Positions 27,293-37,455 are shown, counted from the first letter of the stretch. The stretch: 64,000 nucleotides of DNA from CAVUCE01 sp963739985 (GCA_963739985.1 CAVUCE010000021.1:372001-436000); one strand, 5' to 3'. Notes: a model not told the origin generated them from the letters alone. Numbers and translations: made by a program.

Positions 27293-29791
27293 ATGGGATT
27301 TTTAAATTCAAAAGAGCTTCAAAAATTAAGAAGTGAAAACGAGGAACTTAAAACCAAGTTTCACTTTATGTATGAAAAGGAACAGAACGCAAAAAATCTT
27401 GAAGAGGTTTTGAGACGTTTGCGCCTTGAAGTTTCTAAGTTGAATGAAGAACGAAATAATATCAAACTAACAATTGAAACACTTAACGGTGAAGAAGTAT
27501 TACGCCGTGAAAAAATAAGTGAGCTTGATAAAAGAATTTCTGATCTTAATGAAATGAAGGATGATCTGCAAAACACAATCCTTACATATACAACTCAAAT
27601 TGATGATATAGAAGATGTTATAAAAGGTAAAAATGATGAGCGCGAGCTTTTAGCAGGTGAAGTGGACGATGTTCACGAAAAGAGTTTTGAGTTAGAAGAA
27701 CAAAAAGAAGAAATAGAAAAACATATTGACGGGCTTAATGAAAGAATTTTTGAACTTACAGGCATTGAAGAAGAGTTAAATTCGAGTATAGCCAAAAAAC
27801 AGAAAGAAATAGAAAATCTTCAATATCATCACGAGGATTTATTAGCGGATAATAACAAAGTTATTGAACAACTCGAAATTCAAAAAAACGATTTTATATC
27901 TAAAAAGAAAATCGAAATTGATGATTTAGAAAAAAACAAAGAAGATGAATTAGCTAAGCTTCAACAAATAAGTGAGAAACGTATTGAAGCATTAAATACA
28001 AAAATTGAAGAGCTCGCTTTAACTGAAGAAAAATTAAATTCAAATATTGGAACAAAAACAGAGGAAATTGAGCGACTCAAAAATTATAAAGATGAGTTAG
28101 TCGCTAGTAAAAATGAAGAAATTGATCGGCTTAAACTTCAAAAGGAAGAGCTTTTTGCAGAGAAGCAAAAAGAGCTGGATCAACTTGAAATTGAAAAAGA
28201 ACAAGAATTAGCAGGAATTCAGCAGCAAATTGAAAATCTTAAGGGAGAAAAAGATAGTTTGTTTGCTGAAAATGAAAGAGCGATTGCCGAAGCAGAAAAA
28301 CAAAAAAATGATTTATTAGAAGCTAACAAAAAGGAAATCCTTAAGCTTCAAGAACAAATTAAAGAGTATGAAACTCTTAAAAATCAAAAAGAAGATAGCT
28401 ATCAGAACTTAATTGAGAACATAAATATTCTTGAGGATAAAGAAAAAAGACTAAATAAAGTTATTATCAGCAAAGATATCGAAATTGAGGAATTTTCTGC
28501 TAAACTGGAAGCTCTGCAAATTGAATTTAATTCTACTTATGATAATCTGGCTAAAATAAAAGAAGATGAAGAAAAATTATTAGAAAGATTAGAAAGACTT
28601 AATTCAGAAATTGAATCCAGGGAAAAACTTGCCGATCAGCTGAAGCAAATTGAATTACAGATTGAAGAAAAAAATGTACTTCTTAGTAGAAAAGAAATTC
28701 AGCTTAAAGATCTAATTGAAGAAACTGCAAAAAAGGAAAAAGAACTTTACGAGACTGACCAGACATTAAGTATTAAAGCCCAAAAATTATCAAAGCTAAA
28801 TCTTGAATTATTAGATTTTGAGAATAAAAGTAAGATAGCACAGGATGAGATTGATAAAATCGAGCAGCTAAAATCGGAGCTTTATGAACAGGTAGAAAAA
28901 GAAAAAGAATCAATAGAAAGTATTTCTGAAAGACACACAAAACTTGAAGATATTATTCCGCTACTCGAAAAAAGGAAAAAAGAAATAGAACTGAGTAATG
29001 TTGAACTTGAAGAACGTTTCATGAAAATGTTTCAGAAGTTCAACAGCGAATTAAACGAGATTAACAAAAAGAGAAATATTCTTGAACAAATTGTTGTAAA
29101 AAAAGAAAAGGACATCGATGAAAAGGATCAATTCTTATTTGAAAAAATAGCGGCACTTGAGGAAAGCGAAAGAGTTTTAAACATGCGCCAGGCAGAAATT
29201 GATTCAATTAAAGAAACCTTAGAAAATATTACTGAACAGAAAGAATTCTTAAAAGAGGAGTTACAAAGCCTTGATACTGATATTTCATCTCGTAAAAACT
29301 ATAATAATGAACTTAAAAATGAAACTGAGTTAATTCTTCAGAAAAAATCTACACTTGAGGCTGGCTTAAGAGAATTGTTAAAAGTGATGAATGATAATTT
29401 CTTAAAAGCGGAAGAAAGAAGGCTAAATTTGGATGACAGCCTTAAAGAATATGATGACAGGTTGCAGTTATATCGTGATAAAATTAGTGCTGCATCAAGC
29501 GAATTTACCGAACTTCAGTCTTCAATTGGTCAACTTAAAATGCAAAGTGAAGATTACAAAAATGATGTTGTGAAGTTAAATTCTATGAAACAAAAACTTC
29601 ACGAAGAATTGATTAAACAACAAGCTGCTTTACAGAAATATCAAAAAATAAAAGAAAAAATTAAAATTGAGCAGGCTTTAGTTAAAACCAAAAAAGTAGG
29701 CGGACCTTATAACGGTGATCCTTCTGCAACTCCTGTTTCAAAAGAAGGACAAGATTCTCAAAAAAAGAACGCTCAGATTTATAACTTATAA
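27293..29791 (+). CDS. long coiled-coil protein
   Basis: 832 residues, nearly all heptad-rich coiled coil (Glu, Lys, Leu, Ile, Gln) from residue 1 to about 800. There is no Walker motif, signal peptide or TM segment, so it is not an SMC ATPase despite similar appearance. The last 35 residues are low-complexity and Pro/Gly/Ser-containing (VGGPYNGDPSATP). A cytoplasmic structural filament or scaffold is likely; the function is unknown. It has a good ribosome site (AAGGAG). Short internal repeats such as LENLKGEKDSLFAEN and LKNYKDELVASKNEE indicate growth by duplication. Confidence 0.75.
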   Translation: MGFLNSKELQKLRSENEELKTKFHFMYEKEQNAKNLEEVLRRLRLEVSKLNEERNNIKLTIETLNGEEVLRREKISELDKRISDLNEMKDDLQNTILTYTTQIDDIEDVIKGKNDERELLAGEVDDVHEKSFELEEQKEEIEKHIDGLNERIFELTGIEEELNSSIAKKQKEIENLQYHHEDLLADNNKVIEQLEIQKNDFISKKKIEIDDLEKNKEDELAKLQQISEKRIEALNTKIEELALTEEKLNSNIGTKTEEIERLKNYKDELVASKNEEIDRLKLQKEELFAEKQKELDQLEIEKEQELAGIQQQIENLKGEKDSLFAENERAIAEAEKQKNDLLEANKKEILKLQEQIKEYETLKNQKEDSYQNLIENINILEDKEKRLNKVIISKDIEIEEFSAKLEALQIEFNSTYDNLAKIKEDEEKLLERLERLNSEIESREKLADQLKQIELQIEEKNVLLSRKEIQLKDLIEETAKKEKELYETDQTLSIKAQKLSKLNLELLDFENKSKIAQDEIDKIEQLKSELYEQVEKEKESIESISERHTKLEDIIPLLEKRKKEIELSNVELEERFMKMFQKFNSELNEINKKRNILEQIVVKKEKDIDEKDQFLFEKIAALEESERVLNMRQAEIDSIKETLENITEQKEFLKEELQSLDTDISSRKNYNNELKNETELILQKKSTLEAGLRELLKVMNDNFLKAEERRLNLDDSLKEYDDRLQLYRDKISAASSEFTELQSSIGQLKMQSEDYKNDVVKLNSMKQKLHEELIKQQAALQKYQKIKEKIKIEQALVKTKKVGGPYNGDPSATPVSKEGQDSQKKNAQIYNL

Positions 29792-29949
29792 TTATTTTAT
29801 CAAACCAAATTTTTATTCTTTTTCCTTGGAATTAGAACACATGGCTTTTAGGGGATAATTTAATTCAATTACAAATTGTGTACTTATAATTAAAATATTG
29901 GATTCAATTTTTACTAACGAATATTAAAACACAGGTCCAGGGAATTTTT

Positions 29950-31320
29950 ATGGAAAAGATAATAAAGCGTTTTGCAAACTATTTTTTACTATTAGCTTTC
30001 TTAATATCCGGTTATGGGCAAATCGCTTTTGCGCAGAATAAATTAACTTCCGTTAAACATCCCGCATGGAGCTATAATCAAACTATTTATGAAGTAAATG
30101 TTAGACAGTATACTAAGAGCGGAACTTTTAAGGAATTTGAAAAACATTTACCTGCTATTAAAAAACTTGGAGTTGGAATTATTTGGTTAATGCCTATAAA
30201 TCCAATTGGCGTTAAAAATAGAAAAGGTAAATTAGGTAGCTATTACTCGGTTAAAAATTATCTTAAGATAAATCCAAATTACGGAACGGTTAATGATCTT
30301 AAAGAACTTGTGAAGAAAATTCATGACATGGGAATGTATGTTATTGTTGATTGGGTTGCAGATCATACATCTTGGGATAACAATTTAACAACCGAACACC
30401 CGGATTGGTTTAAAAAAGATTCTGTCGGAAATTTTGTTCCGCCTGTTCCGGATTGGACAGATGTAATCGCTTTAGATTACACTAAACCGGGTTTAAGAAA
30501 ATATATGATTAACGCCCTTAAATATTGGGTTAATGAGTGTAATATCGATGGTTATCGCTGCGATGTTGCCGATATGGTTCCAACTGATTTTTGGAATGAA
30601 GCTCGCGCCGCACTTGATTCGCTGAAACCGGTTTTTATGTTAGCCGAAGCTGAAAAACCTTACTTACAAGAAAAAGCATTTGATATGACTTACTCGTGGA
30701 GATTTTATAGCTTGATGAATGATATTGCTAAAGGTAAAAAAAATGCTTCCGATATTGTGAAGTATTTTAATTGGGAAGAAAAAACTTATCCTGCCGACGC
30801 ATTTAGAATGATTTTTACAACTAATCACGATGAAAATTCATGGAATGGCACTGTATACGAAAGACTTGGAAACGCTGTGGAAACATTTGGCGCCCTCACG
30901 GTTGTTGTTCCCGGAATGCCGTTGTTGTATGGCGGACAAGAAGCCGGACTAAATAAAAGGTTAAAGTTTTTCCAAAAAGATCCTATTGAATGGAAACAAT
31001 CTAAACTTCGTGAATTTTATACTAAATTATTTAACCTTAAGATGAGAAATCAAGCGCTCTGGAACGGAGTTGAAGGCGGTAAAATGACAGTTGTTTCCTC
31101 TACCGAAGATACTAGAATATTTTCTTTAGTCAGAGAAAAAGATGATAATAAAGTGTTTGCGGTTTTTAATCTTACAAATAAGCAAGTTTCTGCAAGTCTG
31201 CATAATGATGAAATGAAGGGTAATTACTACAATTTGTTTACCGGAGAAAAAGTCTCTCTGACGAATTCCGAAAAATTTGATTTACGTGCATGGGATTTTA
31301 AGGTTTTAGTTAAAAGATAA
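29950..31320 (+). CDS. exported GH13 alpha-amylase family enzyme
   Basis: 456 residues with a signal peptide (about 1-28, ending FAQN). The GH13 catalytic triad is complete: nucleophile Asp205 in GYRCDVADM, acid Glu233 in LAEAE and Asp294 in TNHDEN. Conserved region I is VDWVADHT. The compact size, with domain C but no extra binding modules, fits a periplasmic maltodextrin hydrolase or cyclomaltodextrinase-like enzyme. A cytoplasmic 4-alpha-glucanotransferase is encoded at 53291 in the same window. Confidence 0.9.
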   Translation: MEKIIKRFANYFLLLAFLISGYGQIAFAQNKLTSVKHPAWSYNQTIYEVNVRQYTKSGTFKEFEKHLPAIKKLGVGIIWLMPINPIGVKNRKGKLGSYYSVKNYLKINPNYGTVNDLKELVKKIHDMGMYVIVDWVADHTSWDNNLTTEHPDWFKKDSVGNFVPPVPDWTDVIALDYTKPGLRKYMINALKYWVNECNIDGYRCDVADMVPTDFWNEARAALDSLKPVFMLAEAEKPYLQEKAFDMTYSWRFYSLMNDIAKGKKNASDIVKYFNWEEKTYPADAFRMIFTTNHDENSWNGTVYERLGNAVETFGALTVVVPGMPLLYGGQEAGLNKRLKFFQKDPIEWKQSKLREFYTKLFNLKMRNQALWNGVEGGKMTVVSSTEDTRIFSLVREKDDNKVFAVFNLTNKQVSASLHNDEMKGNYYNLFTGEKVSLTNSEKFDLRAWDFKVLVKR

Positions 31321-31331
31321 TATGTTTTTAA

Positions 31332-31359
31332 GCGGCACATAATTAAAACCTTGTGCCGC
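31332..31359 (+). terminator. terminator-like hairpin after the amylase gene
   Basis: GCGGCACA (31332-31339) pairs with TGTGCCGC (31352-31359) around a 12-base loop. The T tract is short, so termination strength is uncertain. Confidence 0.5.
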
Positions 31360-31438
31360 ATTTGCCCTTCCTTTGAATTTAGCTCTCAATCAACTATTTT
31401 CTTATAAATCGTTACAGTTTGTAAAATCTATCAAATAT

Positions 31439-32185
31439 ATGTCAATCGAACTATTTAACGTAAGCAAAAATTATTCTGGTACTTATGCCGTAAAAGATAT
31501 TTCACTTCGTTTTGAAGATGGAAAGACGACAATATTAATCGGGCAAAGTGGTTGCGGTAAATCTACCTTAATTAGAATTATTACTTCTCTTATAAAACCG
31601 GATAGCGGAAAGGTTATAATTGACGGAGAAATATTATCGGAAGAAAATCTTTTAAAAATTAGAAGAAGAATAGGTTATGTAATTCAAGATGGCGGATTAT
31701 TTCCCCATTTATCCGCTTTTGATAATGTGATTCTTCTTGCTAAATATCTAGGAGTTGATAACAAGAAAATAGATAACAAGGTTGAGCAGTTAGCTGCGTT
31801 AACAAAATTCCCTACCGATAAACTATCGCGTTTCCCATCTCAACTTTCCGGCGGACAAAAACAAAGAGTAAGTTTGATGCGAGCATTAATGCTTGATCCT
31901 GAGATTTTGCTTTTAGATGAACCACTTGGTGCGCTTGATCCAATGATTCGTTTTGATCTTCAAACAGATTTAAAAGAAATTTTTAGCAGTTTAAATAAGA
32001 CTGTAGTTATGGTAACTCACGATATGAATGAGGCCGCATATTTCGGGGATGAAATTGTTTTGATGAAAAATGGCTCAGTTGTTCAGAAAGGAATATTGAA
32101 AGAGTTAGTTAATCAACCTAAAGAAGATTATGTGAAACAATTTATTAACACGCAGCGAAATTTAATTGATTACCTGGAGAAATAA
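31439..32185 (+). CDS. opuCA: osmoprotectant/glycine-betaine-type ABC transporter ATP-binding protein
   Basis: 248 residues from the ATG at 31439 (MSIELFNVSKNY). An in-frame ATG at 31373 would add 22 residues without similarity to the family and lies against the amylase hairpin. Walker A GQSGCGKS, signature LSGGQKQR, Walker B LLLDEP and a His switch (VMVTHD) are all present. The C-terminal CBS pair of classic OpuCA is missing, as in short OsmV/YehX-like forms. It should energise the fused permease encoded 4 bases downstream. Confidence 0.85.
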   Translation: MSIELFNVSKNYSGTYAVKDISLRFEDGKTTILIGQSGCGKSTLIRIITSLIKPDSGKVIIDGEILSEENLLKIRRRIGYVIQDGGLFPHLSAFDNVILLAKYLGVDNKKIDNKVEQLAALTKFPTDKLSRFPSQLSGGQKQRVSLMRALMLDPEILLLDEPLGALDPMIRFDLQTDLKEIFSSLNKTVVMVTHDMNEAAYFGDEIVLMKNGSVVQKGILKELVNQPKEDYVKQFINTQRNLIDYLEK

Positions 32186-32189
32186 GGGA

Positions 32190-33683
32190 TTGAAGTTGTA
32201 TTCCAAAATATCGTTTTTATTTCTTATTACTTGTACCTTTGCATTTATTAGAGCACAGAATAATGAAAAAAAATTAAAAATCGGATCCAAGAAATTTACG
32301 GAATCCGTAATTATTGGTGAGATTACAACTCAACTTGCTAAAATAAAAAACCCAAACGTTATTCATTTAAAGGAGCTTGGCGGCACAAGAGTATTATGGG
32401 ATGCCTTGTTAAAAGGCGATATTGATATTTATCCGGAATATACAGGAACTATAAAACAAGAAATTTTTGCCGGTAAAGATTATACAAATCAAGAGTTAAA
32501 AAATAAACTTTCGCAACTTGGAATTAGTATGAGTAATTCTCTTGGATTTAACGATACCTATGCCTTGGGAATGAAATCAAATATGGCCGATAAATTAAAT
32601 ATTAACACAATTTCAGATTTAGCAAATCATCCGCAATTAAAATTCGGTTTTAGTAATGAATTTATGGAACGTAAGGATGGCTGGCCCGGATTAAAATCCG
32701 CTTATAATTTGAAACCAAATTATGTTACCGGGTTAGATCACGATCTTGCGTATAGAGGGTTGGAAAATAACTCAATAGATGTCGTCGATTTGTATTCTAC
32801 CGATGCGGAAATTGAATATTATCATCTTAAGGTTTTAAAGGATGATAAAAAATATTTTCCCGATTACCAGGCGGTATTACTTTATAGAAATGATATAGCA
32901 AAGAAATTTCCTAAGGCGCTAAATTATATTTTAACTTTAGAAGGAGCTATACCTGAATCTTCGATGATAAAGATGAATGCAGAGGCAAAGATAAATAAAA
33001 TTCCGGAGGCTGAAATAGCTTCCAAATTTATTTCAGAGAAATTTTCAATTAAAACTAAAGTCGAAATAAATTCTTTATGGGATAAACTTTGGATTTACAC
33101 AAAACAACATTTGTTTCTTGTTGTAATTTCTCTTTGTGCTGCAATTTTTGTCTCTATTCCATTAGGAATAGCGGCACACAAGTTTAAAAAATTTGGAAAT
33201 ATAATATTGGGTATAGTTGGAGTGATTCAAACGATTCCCTCTCTCGCACTATTAGTTTTTATGATTCCATTATTAGGGATTGGTTCATGGCCGGCAATTT
33301 TTGCTTTATTTCTTTACAGTCTGCTTCCTATTGTAAGAAACACTTATTCCGGCTTAGAAGATATTTCTTTAGACGTAAAAGAGTCAGCTGAAGTTTTGGG
33401 ATTAACCCAGGTTGCAAAACTTAGGTTGATTGAACTACCGTTAGCATCAAGATCAATTTTATCCGGAATAAAAACATCTGCTGTAATAAATGTAGGTACC
33501 GCAACTTTGGGAGCATTAATTGGTGCAGGCGGCTATGGACAACCGATTTTAACCGGGATTAGGTTAGATGACATTTCGTTAATTTTGTTGGGCGCTATTC
33601 CCGCGGCTTTGATGGCTTTACTTGTACAGTTTTTATTTGATCTCTCCGAAAAATTTCTTGTCCCAAAAGGTCTTAGATTATAA
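32190..33683 (+). CDS. fused substrate-binding protein and permease of an OpuC/Osm-type importer
   Basis: About 497 residues from the TTG at 32190, chosen because GGAG lies upstream and a signal segment (FLFLITCTFAFIRAQ) follows; an earlier in-frame TTG at 32166 overlaps the ATPase gene. Residues about 28-290 are an OpuAC-type binding domain (GSKKFTESVIIGEI, DIYPEYTGT). The rest is a permease with five or six TM helices and the coupling motif in SAEVLGLTQ. Quaternary amines such as glycine betaine or choline are the usual substrates. The binding domain precedes the permease, the reverse of the well-known BusAB order. Confidence 0.85.
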   Translation: MKLYSKISFLFLITCTFAFIRAQNNEKKLKIGSKKFTESVIIGEITTQLAKIKNPNVIHLKELGGTRVLWDALLKGDIDIYPEYTGTIKQEIFAGKDYTNQELKNKLSQLGISMSNSLGFNDTYALGMKSNMADKLNINTISDLANHPQLKFGFSNEFMERKDGWPGLKSAYNLKPNYVTGLDHDLAYRGLENNSIDVVDLYSTDAEIEYYHLKVLKDDKKYFPDYQAVLLYRNDIAKKFPKALNYILTLEGAIPESSMIKMNAEAKINKIPEAEIASKFISEKFSIKTKVEINSLWDKLWIYTKQHLFLVVISLCAAIFVSIPLGIAAHKFKKFGNIILGIVGVIQTIPSLALLVFMIPLLGIGSWPAIFALFLYSLLPIVRNTYSGLEDISLDVKESAEVLGLTQVAKLRLIELPLASRSILSGIKTSAVINVGTATLGALIGAGGYGQPILTGIRLDDISLILLGAIPAALMALLVQFLFDLSEKFLVPKGLRL

Positions 33684-33801
33684 AATGTTACAACAAACAT
33701 TTTTATAATAAAATCTATAGTGTTAAATTATATATAAGATTTTTAAGATTTTGACTACACAACCCTTTCTGTTAATCAACTAAAAGTATAAGAGAAATTA
33801 G

Positions 33802-34500
33802 ATGAAAAAAATTAACTTCAAGTTTTTCATGATAATAATACTTACAGCATTTACTTATAAATTAAATGCCCAATCTGGTGGATTAAATTTAGCAGTGGGA
33901 TTTCCGATGGGTGAATTTAAAGATAATGTTCATCGTGTTGGAATTGGCGGAAGCGCTCAATTATTGTTCTGGAGTCCCTCGGAAAAAATGCCATATTCTT
34001 TTGGGATTGATATTGGCTATTTAAATTATGGAAGCGAATCACGGAGGGAGCCATTTAGTTATACAATTCCGGATGTTACTGTAGATGTAAACAGAACAAA
34101 CAATCTTGTCAATTTTCATTTATTATTTCAGATTGCTCCGCCCAAAGGTGATGTTCGTCCTTATCTTGATTTACTATTTGGAGGAGCTTATATGTTTACA
34201 GAGACACAAATAAACAGCAGTGGAAATAAGGATGTTGCAAGCTCAACAAATTTTGATGATTATGCTTGGAGTTACGGAGCCGGAGTTGGATTTTTAATCT
34301 CTCTAGGCTCGCCTATAGATTTTGGGGATAGACAAGGTTCACTTTTTCTTGATATAAAAGCTCGTTACTTATACGGAACAGAAGCTGAATACTTAAAAGA
34401 AGGTTCGGTGAAAATTATAAATAATAGAGCATACTACGATGTAACAAAATCTAAAACTGATTTATTAGTTGCTAGTATTGGAATAGTTGCCAATTTTTAA
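33802..34500 (+). CDS. outer-membrane beta-barrel protein
   Basis: 232 residues with a signal peptide (1-23, ending LNAQ). The mature part shows alternating hydrophobic strands with Gly and aromatic residues (GGLNLAVGFPMGEF, YGAGVGFLISLG) and ends in VASIGIVANF with a terminal Phe, as in small OmpW/OmpX-like barrels. No enzyme motif. Probably an eight-stranded barrel of unknown role. Single gene, converging on the broken minus-strand gene at 34506-34905. Confidence 0.75.
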   Translation: MKKINFKFFMIIILTAFTYKLNAQSGGLNLAVGFPMGEFKDNVHRVGIGGSAQLLFWSPSEKMPYSFGIDIGYLNYGSESRREPFSYTIPDVTVDVNRTNNLVNFHLLFQIAPPKGDVRPYLDLLFGGAYMFTETQINSSGNKDVASSTNFDDYAWSYGAGVGFLISLGSPIDFGDRQGSLFLDIKARYLYGTEAEYLKEGSVKIINNRAYYDVTKSKTDLLVASIGIVANF

Positions 34501-34505
34501 TTCGC

Positions 34506-34905
34506 TTATTCAAAGTTTAGGTTGATCTTTTTATCTGTTAAAGTTGTAAACAAAGGGAATAATATTTTCTTTGCATTAACTTTTGCTTTATCAATAACTC
34601 CGAGACTAAGCGCTTTTTCTCTAATCTTTTCTTCTGCGTTTTTATGGGATTTATCAATCAACCACATCGTTAAAATTATATTTTACTACTTCAAGATTAT
34701 CAATTTGTTCAATTTTACTAAGTAGCATAGAATGAGAAATATTGTCTGACGAATGAAGAAAGTTAAAATTTAATTTCCCGGGATTAACCCAATTACGAAT
34801 AGAATCAGTAATAAATTCAAAACAGCTAGAAATCTTAGATATACTTTCTTCATGTTCTCAGTTTGATATTAAAATTGTCTTTGTATCACTAATATTAAGT
34901 TTCAT
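34506..34905 (-). pseudogene. broken gene of unknown family
   Basis: On the minus strand an ATG at 34905 opens a reading frame with MKLNISDTKTILISN, an in-frame TGA, then EHEESISKISSCFEF and onward to FNDVVD and another stop. Shifting one base restores WLIDKSHKNAEEKIREKA through to a stop at 34506-34508. The joined product would be about 130 residues. The C-terminal helix pattern (EKALSLGVIDKAKVNAKKIL) looks like real protein and is loosely similar to tails of DUF4230 proteins, but I would not name it. With one nonsense codon and one frameshift, this is probably a decaying gene. Confidence 0.5.
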
Positions 34906-35040
34906 AAAAATTAAGTGTTTAATTGTTAACTAGTTAATAGCATCTCTGGTGAACATTATTATTTTTAAAGTAATTATTGAAGAATTTAATATATTTAAAG
35001 ATTAAAATTCTCGTACCATTATTATTAAACGGAGCAAAAA

Positions 35041-37059
35041 ATGCCTATTAATTCAGATAAAATAGATCCGATTGCTATTAATACGATTAGATTTCTCGCG
35101 GTAGACGGAGTTCAAAAAGCTAACTCGGGACATCCCGGAATGCCTATGGGATGCGCACCAATTGCTTATATGTTATACTCAAAATATATGAATCATAATC
35201 CTAAGAATCCTAAATGGCTCAATAGAGATAGATTTATACTTTCTGCTGGACACGGAAGTATGCTTTTATATTCTGCATTACATTTATGCGGTTACGATTT
35301 GCCGTTAGATCAACTAAAACAATTCCGCCAATGGGGAAGCAAAACTCCCGGACACCCTGAATATAAGCATACTGTTGGTGTTGAAACTACTACAGGTCCT
35401 CTAGGACAAGGGTTTGCGAATGCTGTTGGAATGGCGATAGCAGAAGCTCATTTAGCTTCAATTTTTAATAAAGACGACATCTCTATTCTTGATCATTACA
35501 TTTATGGAATTTGCAGTGATGGAGATTTGATGGAGGGCCTTTCGCACGAAGCCGCTTCCATTGCCGGACACCTTAAACTTGGAAAAATAATTTTCTTTTA
35601 TGATGATAACGGAATAACAATAGACGGACCTACATCACTTGCATTTTCTGAAGATATTGGAAAACGGTTTGAAGCTTATGGATGGCACGTACAGCATGTT
35701 GATGATGTTAATAATCTGGAAGCATTACAGAAAGCTCTTTTAAATGCGCAAAATGCCGATGATATGCCTTCTATAATAGTTACCAAAACACACATCGGTT
35801 ATGGAAGTCCTCATAAACAAGATACTTCGGGTGCACATGGTTCTCCTTTAGGAGAGGAAGAAGTAAAACTCACTAAGAAAAATTTGAATTGGCCTGAAGA
35901 ACCGGCATTCTTAATTCCCGATGAAGTTTCAGAGTTTTTTAAATCTGTAACTCAAAAAGGAATCGACGCCGAAAATAAATGGAATGAATTATTTGATACT
36001 TATAAACAAAAACATCCTGAAGATGCAAAACTCTTTGAAAAAATAATGAATGGAGATTTAGGAAGTGAATGGATTAACAAACTTCCTGAATTTAAGGATG
36101 AAGGCAAAGCAATGGCAACTCGTGCTGCTTCAGGAAAAGTATTAAACGCTATTGCCGATTCTCTTCCTGCTTTAATCGGAGGTTCGGCCGATCTCGCGCC
36201 GTCTAATGATACTTATTTGAAAGATTCTCCTAACTTCTCAGCGCAAACAAGAAGTGGAAGAAATTTTCATTTTGGAATCCGTGAACACGGTATGGCAAGT
36301 ATATTGAACGGAATGGCATATTACGGCGGAGTTATTCCTTACGGTGGTACGTTCTTAATTTTCTCAGATTATCTCCGCCCGGCAATAAGATTAGGTTCGT
36401 TATCCAGAATAAAACCGATATACGTTTTTACGCACGATAGTATAGGATTAGGGGAAGACGGACCAACACATCAACCCGTTGAACAATTGGCTTCACTTCG
36501 CGCTATTCCAAAGGCGGTTATCATCCGTCCGGCCGATGCTAATGAAACTGTTTACGCCTGGAAAGTAGCGCTGGAACATAAAGACAGTCCGGTTGCTATT
36601 ATTTTAACAAGACAAGGATTGCCAATAATCGATCAGCATAAGTTTCCATCCGGAGATAATTTGCAAAAAGGAGCATACATTTTGAAAGATAGCGACGGAA
36701 AACCGGAGCTTATCATTATGGCTTCGGGTTCGGAAGTTTCAATTTCATTACAAGCTTCGGAAAAGCTGGAATCTGAAGGTATAAAAACTCGAGTTGTCAG
36801 TTTCCCTAGTTGGGAATTATTTGAACAACAATCCGAGGAATATAAAAAATCCGTTTTTCCTGAGGACGTAAAAGCAAGACTATCGGTTGAAGCCGGAGTT
36901 GCGCAAGGCTGGGAAAAATATATTGGTGATAAAGGCGAATCTTTAAGCATAGAAACTTTTGGTGCCTCTGCGCCAATAAAAATATTAATGGAAAAATACG
37001 GTTTTACACCTAATAGTATTCTTGAAAAAGCTAAAAATCTGCTTGCAAAAATTAAGTAA
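35041..37059 (+). CDS. tkt: transketolase
   Basis: 672 residues, full length. Thiamine-diphosphate motif GDGDLMEG-like region (CSDGDLMEGLSHEAASIAGHL), N-terminal substrate His (NSGHPGMPMG) and the central transketolase signature FGIREHGMASILNGMAYYGG are present. It moves two-carbon units in the pentose phosphate pathway. The reading frame ends just before a strong terminator. Confidence 0.97.
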   Translation: MPINSDKIDPIAINTIRFLAVDGVQKANSGHPGMPMGCAPIAYMLYSKYMNHNPKNPKWLNRDRFILSAGHGSMLLYSALHLCGYDLPLDQLKQFRQWGSKTPGHPEYKHTVGVETTTGPLGQGFANAVGMAIAEAHLASIFNKDDISILDHYIYGICSDGDLMEGLSHEAASIAGHLKLGKIIFFYDDNGITIDGPTSLAFSEDIGKRFEAYGWHVQHVDDVNNLEALQKALLNAQNADDMPSIIVTKTHIGYGSPHKQDTSGAHGSPLGEEEVKLTKKNLNWPEEPAFLIPDEVSEFFKSVTQKGIDAENKWNELFDTYKQKHPEDAKLFEKIMNGDLGSEWINKLPEFKDEGKAMATRAASGKVLNAIADSLPALIGGSADLAPSNDTYLKDSPNFSAQTRSGRNFHFGIREHGMASILNGMAYYGGVIPYGGTFLIFSDYLRPAIRLGSLSRIKPIYVFTHDSIGLGEDGPTHQPVEQLASLRAIPKAVIIRPADANETVYAWKVALEHKDSPVAIILTRQGLPIIDQHKFPSGDNLQKGAYILKDSDGKPELIIMASGSEVSISLQASEKLESEGIKTRVVSFPSWELFEQQSEEYKKSVFPEDVKARLSVEAGVAQGWEKYIGDKGESLSIETFGASAPIKILMEKYGFTPNSILEKAKNLLAKIK

Positions 37060-37080
37060 GAGATATAGCTAATTTTATTC

Positions 37081-37120
37081 AATGGCTTTGTATTTTAAAT
37101 ACAAAGCCATTTTATTTTTT
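37081..37120 (+). terminator. intrinsic terminator after transketolase
   Basis: A near-perfect hairpin, AATGGCTTTGTATTT (37081-37095) against AAATACAAAGCCATT (37097-37111), with inner A/T pairs likely open as the loop, then a T-rich tail to 37120. Confidence 0.9.
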
Positions 37121-37159
37121 AAACCACTATATTAAAAAATATTAAGATGAGATATTACG

Positions 37160-37321
37160 ATGAGTAAACTAAGAAAAGAGTTTTCTATTAAAGAATGGGA
37201 AGAATGTTGCACGAAGCTTTGCAAGGATTGTAAAATTGCTATGGCTTACCAAAATAAATTCGACAAAAAAGTAGCTGCAAAAAAAATTAAAAAAGATAGA
37301 AAGAAAATACTCGTAGATTAA
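37160..37321 (+). CDS. small Cys-rich basic protein
   Basis: A 53-residue frame starts at ATG 37160 and ends at TAA 37319-37321. It has four cysteines in a tight cluster (Cys16, 17, 21 and 24: CCTKLCKDC) suited to metal binding, followed by a Lys-rich helix (KKVAAKKIKKDRKK). No signal peptide. It lies after the transketolase terminator, so it has its own promoter. The ribosome site is weak, which lowers confidence. The function is unknown; a small zinc-binding nucleic-acid-associated protein is a guess from composition. Confidence 0.55.
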   Translation: MSKLRKEFSIKEWEECCTKLCKDCKIAMAYQNKFDKKVAAKKIKKDRKKILVD

Positions 37322-37455
37322 TACCACTCTTTTATGAATAGGTTTTTTATCAGAGAAGCTTTATTTTTAAGGTTAATAGATAAATATTTGCGAACACAAA
37401 AATGTTTTGCAATAAAATAATTTTCAAATCCTGAAAAGTTAGGGGAGAACTAACA

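Noticed and set aside
27293..29791. SMC-type chromosome ATPase
   Set aside because: Only coiled coil is present; no Walker or signature motifs at either end.
34522..34725. 67-residue plus-strand frame
   Set aside because: It opposes the better minus-strand broken gene, has no ribosome site and an unlikely composition.
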